Shown here one piece after another: positions 16,816 through 26,696 of a DNA stretch of 64,000 bases. Location: NCBI RefSeq assembly GCF_001429295.1, contig NZ_LMJL01000008.1, positions 51,186-115,185 on the forward strand, in the 5' to 3' direction. The notes under the pieces were generated by a model that was not told the DNA's origin, ran no database searches, and saw only the letters and a program-made list of their open reading frames with translations. Origin of the DNA: Flavobacterium sp. Root935. GTDB lineage: Bacteria > Bacteroidota > Bacteroidia > Flavobacteriales > Flavobacteriaceae. The position numbers were made by a program, and so were the translations under genes. Every line of letters begins with the position of its first letter. Positions within the stretch are counted from its first letter, which is position 1.

Positions 16816-18402
16816 TTATTTTGTGTCCCACCAAAGTCTAGTTCCACCTGAATCTGCACCGCCTAATTTTGCGATACCATCATCAACTGCTTCTTTGTTA
16901 GAAGAATACTCATTTGTAGTATAAATGATTCTCTTCATTAGAGATTTTCCAACTCCTGGGTCTGGGTTATCTGTGTTTAATACTGGGTAAATAACTTTAG
17001 CATCGCTTCTACGTAAATCTGCCCAAGCTTCCCAAGATTCTGGGAAAATTGCTAAGTATTTTTGAACTGCAATCTGTGTACGTTGATCAGCAGTAGATGC
17101 AGACCAAGCTACTGGTAATTTAACAGGGATATCTCTTAAGTCTAAAGTAGGGTAAACTGTTAAGATATTTGGTAAAGTTGGCAATGATGAACCATTGATG
17201 TATGCATCTACTTCAGCAGCATTTGTAATTCCCCATTGTGCTAAAGATAATCTAATACCTGTTTCATACAAAGTTTTAGCATCTCCGCCCATGTTCCATC
17301 CATTCAATGCACCTTCTGCTCTGCTCAAATAGTTTTCAGAAGCCATGAAGATTTCGATATTTTTAGTTTCACTAAGGTTGTTAGTGGCACCATTACCCAT
17401 TACGTCATTATTGAAAGCAGAGAATTTAGTAGTTCCAAATTGATCTTCTAAACCTCCAACAGGGTTACCTCTATAAACTCCAGTATCGATTGGGGCAAAC
17501 CATTTTGATAAACGTGGATCGTTGTATCCTACTAAGATACTTTCCATAGAAGCTGTCATTACATAACCCCAGCTGTTTACAATCATGTTTAAATTGTTTG
17601 GAGTAATGTTACTTGCTTTAAAGAATGCACTTTGATCATTTGTCTGCATAACTCCTGCAGCTACAGCAGCTTCAGCTTGAGTCTTTGCTTTTCCTGGATC
17701 TTTATCCGAAATTCTTAAAGCTAAACGCAATCTCATACTGTTTCCAAAAATTCTCCATTTGTCAACACTTCCTGAATAAACTCTATCATTTGGGGCAAGA
17801 GAGGCTACAGATGCAGTAGAAGAAGAACTCAATACTGCGTTTGCTTCATCTAACAATTTAAAGAAATCTTCATAGATGAATTCTACGCTGTCATAAGGAA
17901 CTTTTTCTTTACCATTACCTGCTTCAGTGTAAGGAATTGGTCCGTAAGCATCAACCATTTGGTTGTACATGAAAACTTTCCAAATTTTAAGAACTGCTAA
18001 AGCTTCAGCATTTCCTTCAGATGCTTTAAAAGCATTTGTCAAAGCTGGCGCAGCAACTGTATAAAATCTTGTCCATCCTCTTCCTTCGTATCCGTTAACG
18101 AAAGCATTTCTTTCCGTTCCGTATCCACAATTTAAGTAGTGAATAAAAGTTGAAGATAAAATACCTGTTGCAATACCCCAAGTACCTTGATCATCTACAC
18201 CTGGAGAAGAATAAGATCCGTTGTGGATACCTGCGTATAATGCAGATGCAAATGCAGGACCAGCAAGAGTTGGATCTAACTGACTTTCTGTAAGCGAATT
18301 TGGATCCGTATTTATTTCGTCGAAGTCCTTTGTACAACTAGAAAAAGTAGATAGCATCGCTACAGCGACTCCTAGTGTTTTTATTTTAAAACTATATTTC
18401 AT
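16816..18402 (-). CDS. SusD/RagB-like outer-membrane glycan-binding lipoprotein
   Basis: 528 residues with a lipoprotein signal (lipid cysteine C23 in TFSSC). The N-terminal FDEINTDPNSLTESQ block is typical of SusD-like families (SusD-like_2). The middle is alpha-helical (TPR-like) and the C-terminus has the common WWDTK-type ending. It sits on the outer-membrane surface over the SusC pore and captures oligosaccharides. It follows susC by 16 bp, so the two are co-transcribed. The glycan is inferred from neighbours to be complex glycoprotein N-glycan. Confidence 0.94.
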   Translation of the reverse strand: MKYSFKIKTLGVAVAMLSTFSSCTKDFDEINTDPNSLTESQLDPTLAGPAFASALYAGIHNGSYSSPGVDDQGTWGIATGILSSTFIHYLNCGYGTERNAFVNGYEGRGWTRFYTVAAPALTNAFKASEGNAEALAVLKIWKVFMYNQMVDAYGPIPYTEAGNGKEKVPYDSVEFIYEDFFKLLDEANAVLSSSSTASVASLAPNDRVYSGSVDKWRIFGNSMRLRLALRISDKDPGKAKTQAEAAVAAGVMQTNDQSAFFKASNITPNNLNMIVNSWGYVMTASMESILVGYNDPRLSKWFAPIDTGVYRGNPVGGLEDQFGTTKFSAFNNDVMGNGATNNLSETKNIEIFMASENYLSRAEGALNGWNMGGDAKTLYETGIRLSLAQWGITNAAEVDAYINGSSLPTLPNILTVYPTLDLRDIPVKLPVAWSASTADQRTQIAVQKYLAIFPESWEAWADLRRSDAKVIYPVLNTDNPDPGVGKSLMKRIIYTTNEYSSNKEAVDDGIAKLGGADSGGTRLWWDTK

Positions 18403-18418
18403 GATATCTCTTTTTTAA

Positions 18419-21400
18419 TTAAAATCCGAATTTAACATTAACTCCATAATCTCTAGTTGAAGGAATGTTGAAAGATTCTATCCCTTGTAAGTTACCTGTA
18501 CCTGCTCCAGCTTCTGGATCAAAATGCTCAGCTTTATTCAAGAAGAAGAATAAATTTCTACCTACTAATGAGAAATCGATGCTTGTAAATCCTGAGTCAC
18601 CTAATAAACGTTTTGGTAAAGAATAACCAAAAACAAGCTCTCTTAATCTGATGTTTGTAGCATCATAAATAAATGGTTCTGCAATTGGAGTTCTTTGTCC
18701 AATAGCTGTCCAGTATTGTTCTGCTGTAATACTTGTAGTATTTGGAGTGTATGTACCATTTCCTGCAGCAACAACACCATCTACAATTATTCCACCTTCT
18801 CTTCCAGCAAGTGTAATATCACTTACCCCTAAACCAGCTTGTCTTGCTTGAGTGTATGAAATAACTTCTCCACCAATTCTAAAATCAACAAGGAAGCTTA
18901 AAGAGAAATCTTTGTATTTGAAATTATTTTTGAAACCTGCTGTCCAGTCTGGGTTAAAGTTTCCAGCACGAACATCAAAACCATTTGTTGCCAATGGAAT
19001 ACCAGCGCTGTTTACAATAATATTTCCGTTTGGATCTCTTTGGAAACCTTTAATATATAAATCTCCATATTCACCACCTTGAACAACCTTACTTCTAACT
19101 AAACGTCCTTCACCTAAAACTAACTCATCTCTTCCTTCAAAGATAGACTTAACTTTTGATTTATAAGAAGCATAGTTTGCTGTAATATCCCAAGTAAAGT
19201 TTGCAGTTTGAATTGGAGTTGCCGTAAGCGTAAGCTCAATACCTTTATTTTCAATATCTCCACCATTTACGATTGCTCTAGAATATCCAGAAGATTCAGG
19301 AGTGTTAATATAGAAAATCTGATTGTCTGTTAATGTATTGAAATATGTAAAATCTAAACCTAAACGGTTATTAAAGAATCTAACATCTGCACCAAACTCT
19401 GTAGAAGAAGAAATCTCAGGCTTTAAGTTTGGATTAGCTTTTGTGCTTTGTCCGTACAACATACCACCATTTCCTCCAATATATGAGAATCTTTGTTGTG
19501 TTTGGTATGGATCTGTATCGTTACCAACTTGTGCATAAGAACCTCTAATTTTTGCAAAGCTGATTACTTCTGGCAATGTAAACATGTCAGAAAGAACTGC
19601 AGAAAGACCAAAAGATGGGTAGAAATAATCTGTTGGTAATGTAGAAGACCAGTCATTTCTAGCTGTTACGTCTAAGAATAAATAGTTTCTATAACCAATT
19701 TGACCAAATCCGTAAACTGAATTGATTCTTTTTTCTGAAGCAGTAGATGTAGATTGAACTGTCTGCACATTAGATAATGCGAAGAAGTTTCTTTTACTTA
19801 AAACACCACCAGAATTTAAAGCTGAACTATTTTGTTGCAATGAGTTTGCACCAGCATTAAGTCCGATAGAAAAATCACCAAATTTCTCATTGTAAGAAAG
19901 TAAAGCATCAACGTTTAATTCGCTCACTGTTTCATAAGACTCGCTGTATGAACCCATGTTGCTGTTAAATGCATTTGTTGCATATCTGTTTCTTACGTTT
20001 TTGTTAGTCATTTGGTCTAAACCAGCTCTACCTTGTAAGCTTAACGTTTTTGTAAACTCATATTTAAGAGACGCTAAACCAATAAATCTGTTTCTTTTAT
20101 CTGTACGAGCATCATCTCTTAATGCAGACCAAAATGGGTTTCCTCCTGGAGCTCCAGTTTCGTCAAGGAAATAGTTTACTTGTCTTTGTCCTGCAGCATC
20201 AAAATATTCGAAATTTTTGTAATCGTTGTATGCGATACTACGAGGCAATAAATATGCAGATGTACCAATAGACTCTTCACCAGTTCTCAATAAGTTATCA
20301 ATATCTTGAACGATGTAGTTTGTTTTTACATCTAATGATAATTTATCAGAGATTTTGCTCGTCAATCTTAAGTTAAGATTGTGTCTATCCATTTGGTTTC
20401 CTCCAACGATACCTTCAGCACGTGTGTTGGTATAAGAGAAATAACCTTGCGCTTTTTCGTTACCAGCAGTTACAGTTAATGTATTTGCTAAGTTGTAACC
20501 TGTTTTGTAAAAATCAATAACGTTATTAGGCTGTGGAGAATAGCTTTGTGTAGCTGGTCCAGCATAATTTGGGTTACGAACTAACTGCCAGTTTGAAACT
20601 TGGCTTCCGTCTAATTTTCCTCCCCAGCTTGAAGATGAGTTTGGAACATACACTCCATTCGTACCTTGACCGTATTCGTTTTGTAAATTCATCAAGTTAT
20701 AAGCTGAAGAAGCCATAAAGTTAGATGATAACGAAACTGAAGTTTTTCCTGCTTTACCAGATTTTGTTGTAATAACGATTACACCATTTGATGCTCTAGA
20801 ACCATAAAGTGCTGCTGCAGAAGGTCCTTTAAGAACAGTCATCGAAGCAATATCTTCTGGGTTAATGTTAGAAATACCATCTGGCTGTGTAGTTCCTCCT
20901 GTATCAATATCAGGATTTGTTGTTGTTGTTCCGTTACTAATTGGCACACCATCTACTACATAAAGAGGCTGGTTGTTTCCATTAAGAGATCTGTTACCTC
21001 TTAAAGTAATTCTGGAAGAAGAACCAACACCATTTGAAGTAGTCGAGAAGTTAAGACCTGCAACTTTACCAGAAAGAGAGTTGGCAACGTTTAATGATCT
21101 AGCTTCAGAAAGTTCATCTACTGAAACGTTTTGTGCAGAATACGTAATGGCTTTTTTCTCTCTTTTAATACCAAGAGCCGTAACCACTACTTCTCCCAAC
21201 TGCTGGGTGTCTGCACCTAAAGCTACATTAATAGTAGTTTGAGATCCTACAGCAACTTCTTTTGTAGCAGATCCTACATAAGTAAAAACTAAAACTGCTG
21301 ATTGATTTGGAACACTAATGCTGTATTTACCATCAAAATCTGATGAAGCACTTGTTTTTGTTCCTTTAACAATAATATTTGCTCCAGGAATCGGAATTCC

Positions 21401-21505
21401 AGTAAGAGCATCTGTTATCGTTCCTTTTACTGTAGTCTGCGCTTCAAGGCTTTGGAATCCGAAAAGGCATATGACCAACAGTAATTTTAGTACGTTTTTA
21501 ATCAT
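18419..21505 (-). CDS. SusC-like TonB-linked outer-membrane transporter
   Basis: 1028 residues. A signal peptide (cut after LEA) is followed by a carboxypeptidase-regulatory-like domain (residues 24-105, VKGTITDALTGIPIPGANI). Then come a TonB plug (about 120-250, with GNNQPLYVVDGVPI and ITLRGNRS) and a large beta-barrel to the terminal NVKFGF strand. It imports oligosaccharides caught by SusD, powered by TonB/ExbBD. No extra N-terminal signalling domain is visible, so regulation by an ECF sigma/anti-sigma pair is unlikely. A regulatory element shared with three other glycan genes lies 65 bp upstream. The gene follows GH3 after a strong terminator and therefore has its own promoter. Confidence 0.95.
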   Translation of the reverse strand: MIKNVLKLLLVICLFGFQSLEAQTTVKGTITDALTGIPIPGANIIVKGTKTSASSDFDGKYSISVPNQSAVLVFTYVGSATKEVAVGSQTTINVALGADTQQLGEVVVTALGIKREKKAITYSAQNVSVDELSEARSLNVANSLSGKVAGLNFSTTSNGVGSSSRITLRGNRSLNGNNQPLYVVDGVPISNGTTTTNPDIDTGGTTQPDGISNINPEDIASMTVLKGPSAAALYGSRASNGVIVITTKSGKAGKTSVSLSSNFMASSAYNLMNLQNEYGQGTNGVYVPNSSSSWGGKLDGSQVSNWQLVRNPNYAGPATQSYSPQPNNVIDFYKTGYNLANTLTVTAGNEKAQGYFSYTNTRAEGIVGGNQMDRHNLNLRLTSKISDKLSLDVKTNYIVQDIDNLLRTGEESIGTSAYLLPRSIAYNDYKNFEYFDAAGQRQVNYFLDETGAPGGNPFWSALRDDARTDKRNRFIGLASLKYEFTKTLSLQGRAGLDQMTNKNVRNRYATNAFNSNMGSYSESYETVSELNVDALLSYNEKFGDFSIGLNAGANSLQQNSSALNSGGVLSKRNFFALSNVQTVQSTSTASEKRINSVYGFGQIGYRNYLFLDVTARNDWSSTLPTDYFYPSFGLSAVLSDMFTLPEVISFAKIRGSYAQVGNDTDPYQTQQRFSYIGGNGGMLYGQSTKANPNLKPEISSSTEFGADVRFFNNRLGLDFTYFNTLTDNQIFYINTPESSGYSRAIVNGGDIENKGIELTLTATPIQTANFTWDITANYASYKSKVKSIFEGRDELVLGEGRLVRSKVVQGGEYGDLYIKGFQRDPNGNIIVNSAGIPLATNGFDVRAGNFNPDWTAGFKNNFKYKDFSLSFLVDFRIGGEVISYTQARQAGLGVSDITLAGREGGIIVDGVVAAGNGTYTPNTTSITAEQYWTAIGQRTPIAEPFIYDATNIRLRELVFGYSLPKRLLGDSGFTSIDFSLVGRNLFFFLNKAEHFDPEAGAGTGNLQGIESFNIPSTRDYGVNVKFGF

Positions 21506-21536
21506 ATTAGTTGTTTTTTTAGAGTTAATAACATGT

Positions 21537-21586
21537 TAAATTTAAGAATACGTTTTGTTAACAATACATAATTTCGACAAATGACA
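21537..21586 (-). promoter_or_regulatory. Shared glycan-locus promoter element, susC copy
   Basis: AATTTCGACAAATGAC (21570-21585) lies 25 bp from a TAAATTTA -7-like box (21537-21544), on the minus strand and 65 bp before the susC start. The same arrangement occurs at three other glycan-gene promoters (41286-41334, 45524-45572, 47764-47813). Consensus AATTTMGACNRAYRAC. It sits where an activator would replace the -33 contact. Confidence 0.65.
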
Positions 21587-21628
21587 ATTTTGAAAAGGTG
21601 TTGGTGAAAGTTTCGCGTTTTATTGAAA

Positions 21629-21640
21629 GAAAACGTTTTC
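21629..21640. promoter_or_regulatory. Perfect GAAAACGTTTTC palindrome upstream of susC
   Basis: A 12-bp perfect palindrome, 124 bp upstream of the susC start, of the AAACGTTT type used by LacI-family regulators. Looser CGTTTT matches lie at 21550-21556 and 21737-21742. No LacI-family gene is in this window, so its use is only a guess. Confidence 0.3.
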
Positions 21641-21667
21641 ATTTGTAATCTAACTCTTCCTTATTTT

Positions 21668-21706
21668 AAAGGCCAAAATCTATTAATCTAATAGATTTTG
21701 GCCTTT
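21668..21706 (-). terminator. Strong terminator after the GH3 gene
   Basis: An 18-bp perfect stem (21668-21685 with 21689-21706) and a 3-nt loop. The arms end in AAAGGCC/GGCCTTT, with flanking T-runs in both directions. It closes the long glycosidase operon before susC. Confidence 0.85.
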
Positions 21707-21767
21707 TTCAATTGTATTCTTTTTTTTATCTAAAAAACGTTTAAAATTATTCTGCGTTTAAGCGATT

Positions 21768-24413
21768 TTAGTTCGAAACCTTAAATTTAGTTTTTAGTAA
21801 ATCTGTCGAATTTCCGCCAACCATAACTTCGAAATCTCCAGGCTCTACAACGCTCTTCATTTCTCTGTTCCAGATAGATAACTCATCTGGTGTAAGTGTA
21901 AATTCAACATTTTTTATTTCTCCTTTTTTAATATTCAATCTTTTAAATCCTTTTAACGTTTTTTCTGGAGTGGTAACAGAGCTGTAAACATCATTAATAT
22001 ATAATTGTACAACTTCATCTCCATCAAGATTTCCAATATTTTTAACATCAACAGAAACTTTCAATTCTCCGTTTGGTTTAATTTCAGTTGCACTGATTTT
22101 AAGATTTGAATATTCAAACTTCGTGTAACTCAATCCAAAACCGAATGAATATAAAGGATGTTCGCTTTCTGCTACATATTTATGTATCGCAGATGGTTTT
22201 TGGTTATAATATATAGGTAACTGCCCAACCGATTTTGGAACTGTTATTGGTAATCTTCCTGCTGGATTGTAATCTCCAAATAAAACATCTGCAACAGCTC
22301 TTCCTCCAAATTCTCCTGGGAACCATCCTTCAATTACTGCTGGAATATTTTCTGCAATCCAATTTGTAGAAAGCGGGCGACCATTTAATAACACACAAAC
22401 TACAGGTGTTCCCGTTTTTTGAATTTCTTCGATCAATTGCTGTTGTATTCCAAATAAGTCTAAAGAAGCAACGTCTCTGTTTTCTTCTACCAATTCGTTA
22501 GATTCTCCTAAAACCACAATGGCAACATCTGCTTTTTTAGCAGCTTCGATTGCAGGCTGTAAGTTTACTTTTTCTAAATTCCAACGGAAATGCGCTCTGG
22601 CACCCCAGCCTCCTTCCCACATTTCAATGCGGACTTTGTATTTTTTACCTTTTTCAATATTTTTTGGAACTGTAACCATGCTTGTCGCACCTTTAGTCCA
22701 GTTGTCAATTACCAATTGGTCATCGATATACATTCTGATTCCGTCATCAGAACTTAAACCTAACCAACCGTCAAGGGCTTGATCTGATTTTAAGAATCCT
22801 GTCCATCTGATAGAAAAATCATCTACATTTACACCATCACCAGGCGCCCAAGGCCAGTCAAACTCTAATTGACTGTCGATACGAGTCAATGCTGGAGTTC
22901 CTTCCAGGTTTCTGTTATTGAAATATTCTCCTTTTAATCCGTTTTGAGATTCGTCTGGCGTAAATAAATATTTAGATGGAATAATTTGTCCTTTTACAAT
23001 TAATGGAACTCCTTCTTCGTAAACTACATTTGCTGTTTTTCCAACAATTTGCTGTATACCTTCGAAAACTGTTGTTCCAACACTATTTTTAGGAGCATAA
23101 CCTCCCATTCTTGAAGCGTTTGCATTTGGTCCTATAACGGCAATGTTTTTAATACTTTTACTCAACGGTAAAATATTATTGTCATTTTTCAGCAAAATCA
23201 TTGATTTTTGGGCCGCTTCTAAAGCAACAGCTTGATTTTCTTTAGTATGAAAACGCTCTTTAATCAGATTTTTATCTGTGTACGGATTTTCAAATAATCC
23301 TAATAAAAATTTCAAACGTAAAACTGCTCCCGCCGCACGGTCGATATTTTCCATTGTCAATTTTTTTTCATTTACCAGTTCAATAACAGTATTTTGCCAG
23401 AACTCGTTTGAAAAATCATAAAACTGCATATCAACACCAGCAGAAACTGCTTCTCTAATAGCATCTTTTGGAGAATCAGCAACTTTGTGAGTCGTCTGAA
23501 TGTATTTTATTGCTCCTAAATCTGAAACTACAAGCCCTTTAAATCCCCATTCTTTTCTCAAAACATCCGTCAATAGCCAATGATTTGCTGCACAAGGAAT
23601 TCCGTCCAATTCAGAATACGCACACATTGTTCCCAAAGCGCCGCCTTTTGTAAATGCTTTTTGAAAAGATGGTAAATGGTCTTCTCTTGCTGAACGTTCT
23701 CCAACCAAAATTGGCGAAGAATTTCCTCCCGCCTGCGGAATACCATGAACGGCAAAGTGTTTAGGCTCTGCAATAATAGATCGATCTGATTTTAAATCGT
23801 TTCCTTGTAAACCTTTTATGAATGCCAAACCAATTTCACTGTTCAAGAAAGCATCTTCACCAAAAGTTTCAGCAACTCTTCCCCATCTTGGTTCGCGTCC
23901 TAAATCTAAGTTTGGACCAAAACCAAAATGAACTCCATGCGCTCTGGCTTCCATACCTATTACTTTACCCACTTTGTCCATCACGGCAACATCCCAAGTT
24001 GCTCCAAGTCCAATGTTCATTGGAAAAGCTGTACTTCCTTCGTCTAAATAACCATGAAGCATTTCACACATAATAAGCGCCGGAATTCCCCAACGGTTTC
24101 CTTTGATTACATTGGTTTGCAAATCGTTGATCATTTTAGCTGAACGCGGATAAAGATCATGAATAGCTCCAATTCCTAACTTCCCGATTTTTTCTGCCGA
24201 TTTAGATTTCGCGAAATCTTCTTTATCTTTAAAAAAATCTCCTCTATACATATCCATCTGACGCACTTTTTCTTCAAGTGTCATACGGCTCAACAAGTCT
24301 TTTACTCTGTCTTCAACAGGTGTTTGTGCATCCTGATATGGAAACTTTTTCTGGGCATGAGTCTGGTTTAAAAAACCAACAGCCATTACAAAAATAATGG
24401 CCGTTTTCTTCAT
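21768..24413 (-). CDS. GH3 beta-glycosidase with inserted PA14 domain
   Basis: About 881 residues counted from the ATG at 24413. This start gives the signal peptide MKKTAIIFVMAVGFL; the ATG 15 bp upstream only adds residues before it. The N-terminal (beta/alpha)8 domain carries the nucleophile D298 in GLVVSDLGAI. The second domain is interrupted by a PA14 domain (about residues 490-630), which often binds sugars. A fibronectin-III-like domain closes the protein. It hydrolyses terminal beta-linked sugars, probably glucose, xylose or GlcNAc, in the periplasm. It is the last gene of the operon that starts with the GH92 lipoprotein at 41 kb. The specificity is not evident from sequence. Confidence 0.93.
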   Translation of the reverse strand: MKKTAIIFVMAVGFLNQTHAQKKFPYQDAQTPVEDRVKDLLSRMTLEEKVRQMDMYRGDFFKDKEDFAKSKSAEKIGKLGIGAIHDLYPRSAKMINDLQTNVIKGNRWGIPALIMCEMLHGYLDEGSTAFPMNIGLGATWDVAVMDKVGKVIGMEARAHGVHFGFGPNLDLGREPRWGRVAETFGEDAFLNSEIGLAFIKGLQGNDLKSDRSIIAEPKHFAVHGIPQAGGNSSPILVGERSAREDHLPSFQKAFTKGGALGTMCAYSELDGIPCAANHWLLTDVLRKEWGFKGLVVSDLGAIKYIQTTHKVADSPKDAIREAVSAGVDMQFYDFSNEFWQNTVIELVNEKKLTMENIDRAAGAVLRLKFLLGLFENPYTDKNLIKERFHTKENQAVALEAAQKSMILLKNDNNILPLSKSIKNIAVIGPNANASRMGGYAPKNSVGTTVFEGIQQIVGKTANVVYEEGVPLIVKGQIIPSKYLFTPDESQNGLKGEYFNNRNLEGTPALTRIDSQLEFDWPWAPGDGVNVDDFSIRWTGFLKSDQALDGWLGLSSDDGIRMYIDDQLVIDNWTKGATSMVTVPKNIEKGKKYKVRIEMWEGGWGARAHFRWNLEKVNLQPAIEAAKKADVAIVVLGESNELVEENRDVASLDLFGIQQQLIEEIQKTGTPVVCVLLNGRPLSTNWIAENIPAVIEGWFPGEFGGRAVADVLFGDYNPAGRLPITVPKSVGQLPIYYNQKPSAIHKYVAESEHPLYSFGFGLSYTKFEYSNLKISATEIKPNGELKVSVDVKNIGNLDGDEVVQLYINDVYSSVTTPEKTLKGFKRLNIKKGEIKNVEFTLTPDELSIWNREMKSVVEPGDFEVMVGGNSTDLLKTKFKVSN

Positions 24414-24441
24414 TCTTAATTGTAACATAGTTGTGTTGTGT

Positions 24442-26685
24442 TTAGTTTTGAATCACTTTAAGCTTTGTTCCATTCACAAAATCATCGTGCGAAATAAAAA
24501 AGCTGTTAAGTGTTTTTTCGTTTAGCTCAATCGAATTGATTTTCCCGCCATTATTTTCTTGTCTTTCAATTACGATGCTTTCTTTTTTATAATATCTTGG
24601 ATCTAATTTAATCGTTACTCTATGAAACATTGGCGTTGTAATGGTGTAAATTGGATCTCCCGGTGATATTGGATAAATTCCCATCATTGAATAAACCAAC
24701 CAAGCTGACATGGTTCCGGTATCATCATTTCCTGGTAATCCTTTTGGTTCATTTTTGAAATATTCGTGAACCAATTTCTTTACCATTTCCTGAGCTTTAT
24801 ACTCCTCACCTTTTACATAATTGAATAAATACGGATTGGCAATGTCTGGTTCGTTTGCCATATCAAATTGTTTGGTATCGAAGATTTTCTGCAATTGCGC
24901 CGAAAAGGCTTGATCGCCACCCATTAATTTCTTTAATCCGTTAATATCGTGCGGAACCATAAATGCATACTGCCAAGCGTTTCCTTCGATAAAGCCAACA
25001 TTTTCTTCAAAATTAGCTCCAGAAGCAGGATCAAATGGCTCATACCATTTTCCGTCAGCCGTTCTTGGTCGAAGTAGATTTAAGTTTTTATCAAATAATT
25101 TTCTATAGGATAATGAACGTTCTTTAAAACGTTTTACATTGTCTTTGTCCCCGAATTCGTTGGCCATAAGCGAAATAGAATAATCTGAAATATTGTATTC
25201 CTGAGTTGTAGAAACTGGACCTTTATTGTCGGTTGTTAAATAGCCTTTTTTGATATAATCTTTCAATCCAGGACGAAGCGGATTATTTTCAATATTATTT
25301 GCGCCTTTCAACATCGCATAATAGGCTTTATTAACATCATAATCACGAATTCCTCTCATATAAGTATCTGTAATTACAATACTTGCAGGGTCTCCAACCA
25401 TGGTAAAAGTTTCAGTCGAATTCAGTTCCCATTTGGGTAACCAGCCGTTTTCATCAAACATAGTCAACATGCTTTTTACCATATCAGATTGCTGTTTTGG
25501 ATAAACCAAAGACATCAATGGATGTACATTTCGGTACGTATCCCATAAAGAAAATACGGTATAACGGGTGTCATCGGTTTTAGCAATTTTACTTCTTTTG
25601 ATTACGGGATATTGTCCGTTAATATCATTTAAAATATTGGGATGAATTAAAGTGTGATACAAAGCCGTATAGAAAATCGTATTGTCATCTTTTGAACCGC
25701 CTTCAACTAAAATTTTAGAAAGTTCTTCATTCCATTCGTTGTAGGTTTCTTTGTAAATTGCGTCAAAAGATCTGTTACCTACTTCTTTTGCTAAATTTTC
25801 ACGGGCATTTTCGATACTTACGTACGAAATTCCGATCTTCACTTCAACTGTTTCTTCTTTTTCGAATTTATAAGTAAAATAACTTCCAATACTATCACCC
25901 ACAACGGTTTTGATTGTATTCTCCATTATTCTAGCTTTTCCATTGTAACCCATCCATTGTGCTTCAACACCGTTGTATTTTGAAGGTTTTTTCCAAACGC
26001 CAAATTTATCGGCTGGCTTAGAAAATTGAGCTACGAAATAAACTGGATAGGCATCTTCTGGACTGTTGTAACAAAAGGATCCAACAGATCGCATTCCTTC
26101 AATTTCTGTCGAAGAAACTACTTTTACCATTGCACCTTCTTCATTTGTTAATCCCAATCCAAGATTTAATAAAATATTAGATTGCCCTTTCGGGAAAGTG
26201 AATCTACTTACTCCCACTCGTTTTGAAGCTGTAAACTCTCCTTTTACTTTATACTTGTCGATGTTTACATTGTAATAGCCTGCCTTAGCTACTTCATTAG
26301 AATAAGTAGAACCGTATTTTAAGTGATCGATTTCTACATTTCCAGTTGTTGGCATCAATAAAATAACACCCAATTCTGGACAGCCTACACCGCTTAAATT
26401 CACTTGACTAAATCCTGTCAAAAAGGTATTCTCATTCACATAAGGATTCGAAAGCCATTGACTGTCTTTTTCCATCGGTGTACCTTTTACTCCCGCCACA
26501 TTAAACGGACTAATACTTGCCATTCCGCGTGGTGCAATTGGTCCTGGATAAGCCGCCCCATAATTGGAAGTCCCAATAAACGGATTTACAAAATCGGCTG
26601 GCTCCTGCGCAAAAATTGTTATGCTAAAAAACAGCATGTATAAAATACATGCTGTCTTAAATTTATTTTTAGTATTTAAAACCAT
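24442..26685 (-). CDS. GH92 exo-alpha-mannosidase (first copy)
   Basis: 747 residues with a signal peptide (cut after IFA). GH92 features are complete: the N-terminal DFVNPFIGTSNYG, the FSLWDTYRNVHP segment, the catalytic acid E567 in FIEGNAWQ and the base aspartates D654/D655 in PGNDDTGTMSAW. The enzyme removes alpha-mannose using Ca2+. The +1-site segment reads NEPDIANPY instead of the NEPSHH seen in alpha-1,2-mannosidases and in the second copy (39021-41261). This copy therefore likely has another linkage preference, such as alpha-1,3 or alpha-1,6. It is tightly packed between GH29 (11 bp) and GH3 (28 bp). Confidence 0.94.
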   Translation of the reverse strand: MVLNTKNKFKTACILYMLFFSITIFAQEPADFVNPFIGTSNYGAAYPGPIAPRGMASISPFNVAGVKGTPMEKDSQWLSNPYVNENTFLTGFSQVNLSGVGCPELGVILLMPTTGNVEIDHLKYGSTYSNEVAKAGYYNVNIDKYKVKGEFTASKRVGVSRFTFPKGQSNILLNLGLGLTNEEGAMVKVVSSTEIEGMRSVGSFCYNSPEDAYPVYFVAQFSKPADKFGVWKKPSKYNGVEAQWMGYNGKARIMENTIKTVVGDSIGSYFTYKFEKEETVEVKIGISYVSIENARENLAKEVGNRSFDAIYKETYNEWNEELSKILVEGGSKDDNTIFYTALYHTLIHPNILNDINGQYPVIKRSKIAKTDDTRYTVFSLWDTYRNVHPLMSLVYPKQQSDMVKSMLTMFDENGWLPKWELNSTETFTMVGDPASIVITDTYMRGIRDYDVNKAYYAMLKGANNIENNPLRPGLKDYIKKGYLTTDNKGPVSTTQEYNISDYSISLMANEFGDKDNVKRFKERSLSYRKLFDKNLNLLRPRTADGKWYEPFDPASGANFEENVGFIEGNAWQYAFMVPHDINGLKKLMGGDQAFSAQLQKIFDTKQFDMANEPDIANPYLFNYVKGEEYKAQEMVKKLVHEYFKNEPKGLPGNDDTGTMSAWLVYSMMGIYPISPGDPIYTITTPMFHRVTIKLDPRYYKKESIVIERQENNGGKINSIELNEKTLNSFFISHDDFVNGTKLKVIQN

Positions 26686-26696
26686 AGGTTTCGTTC

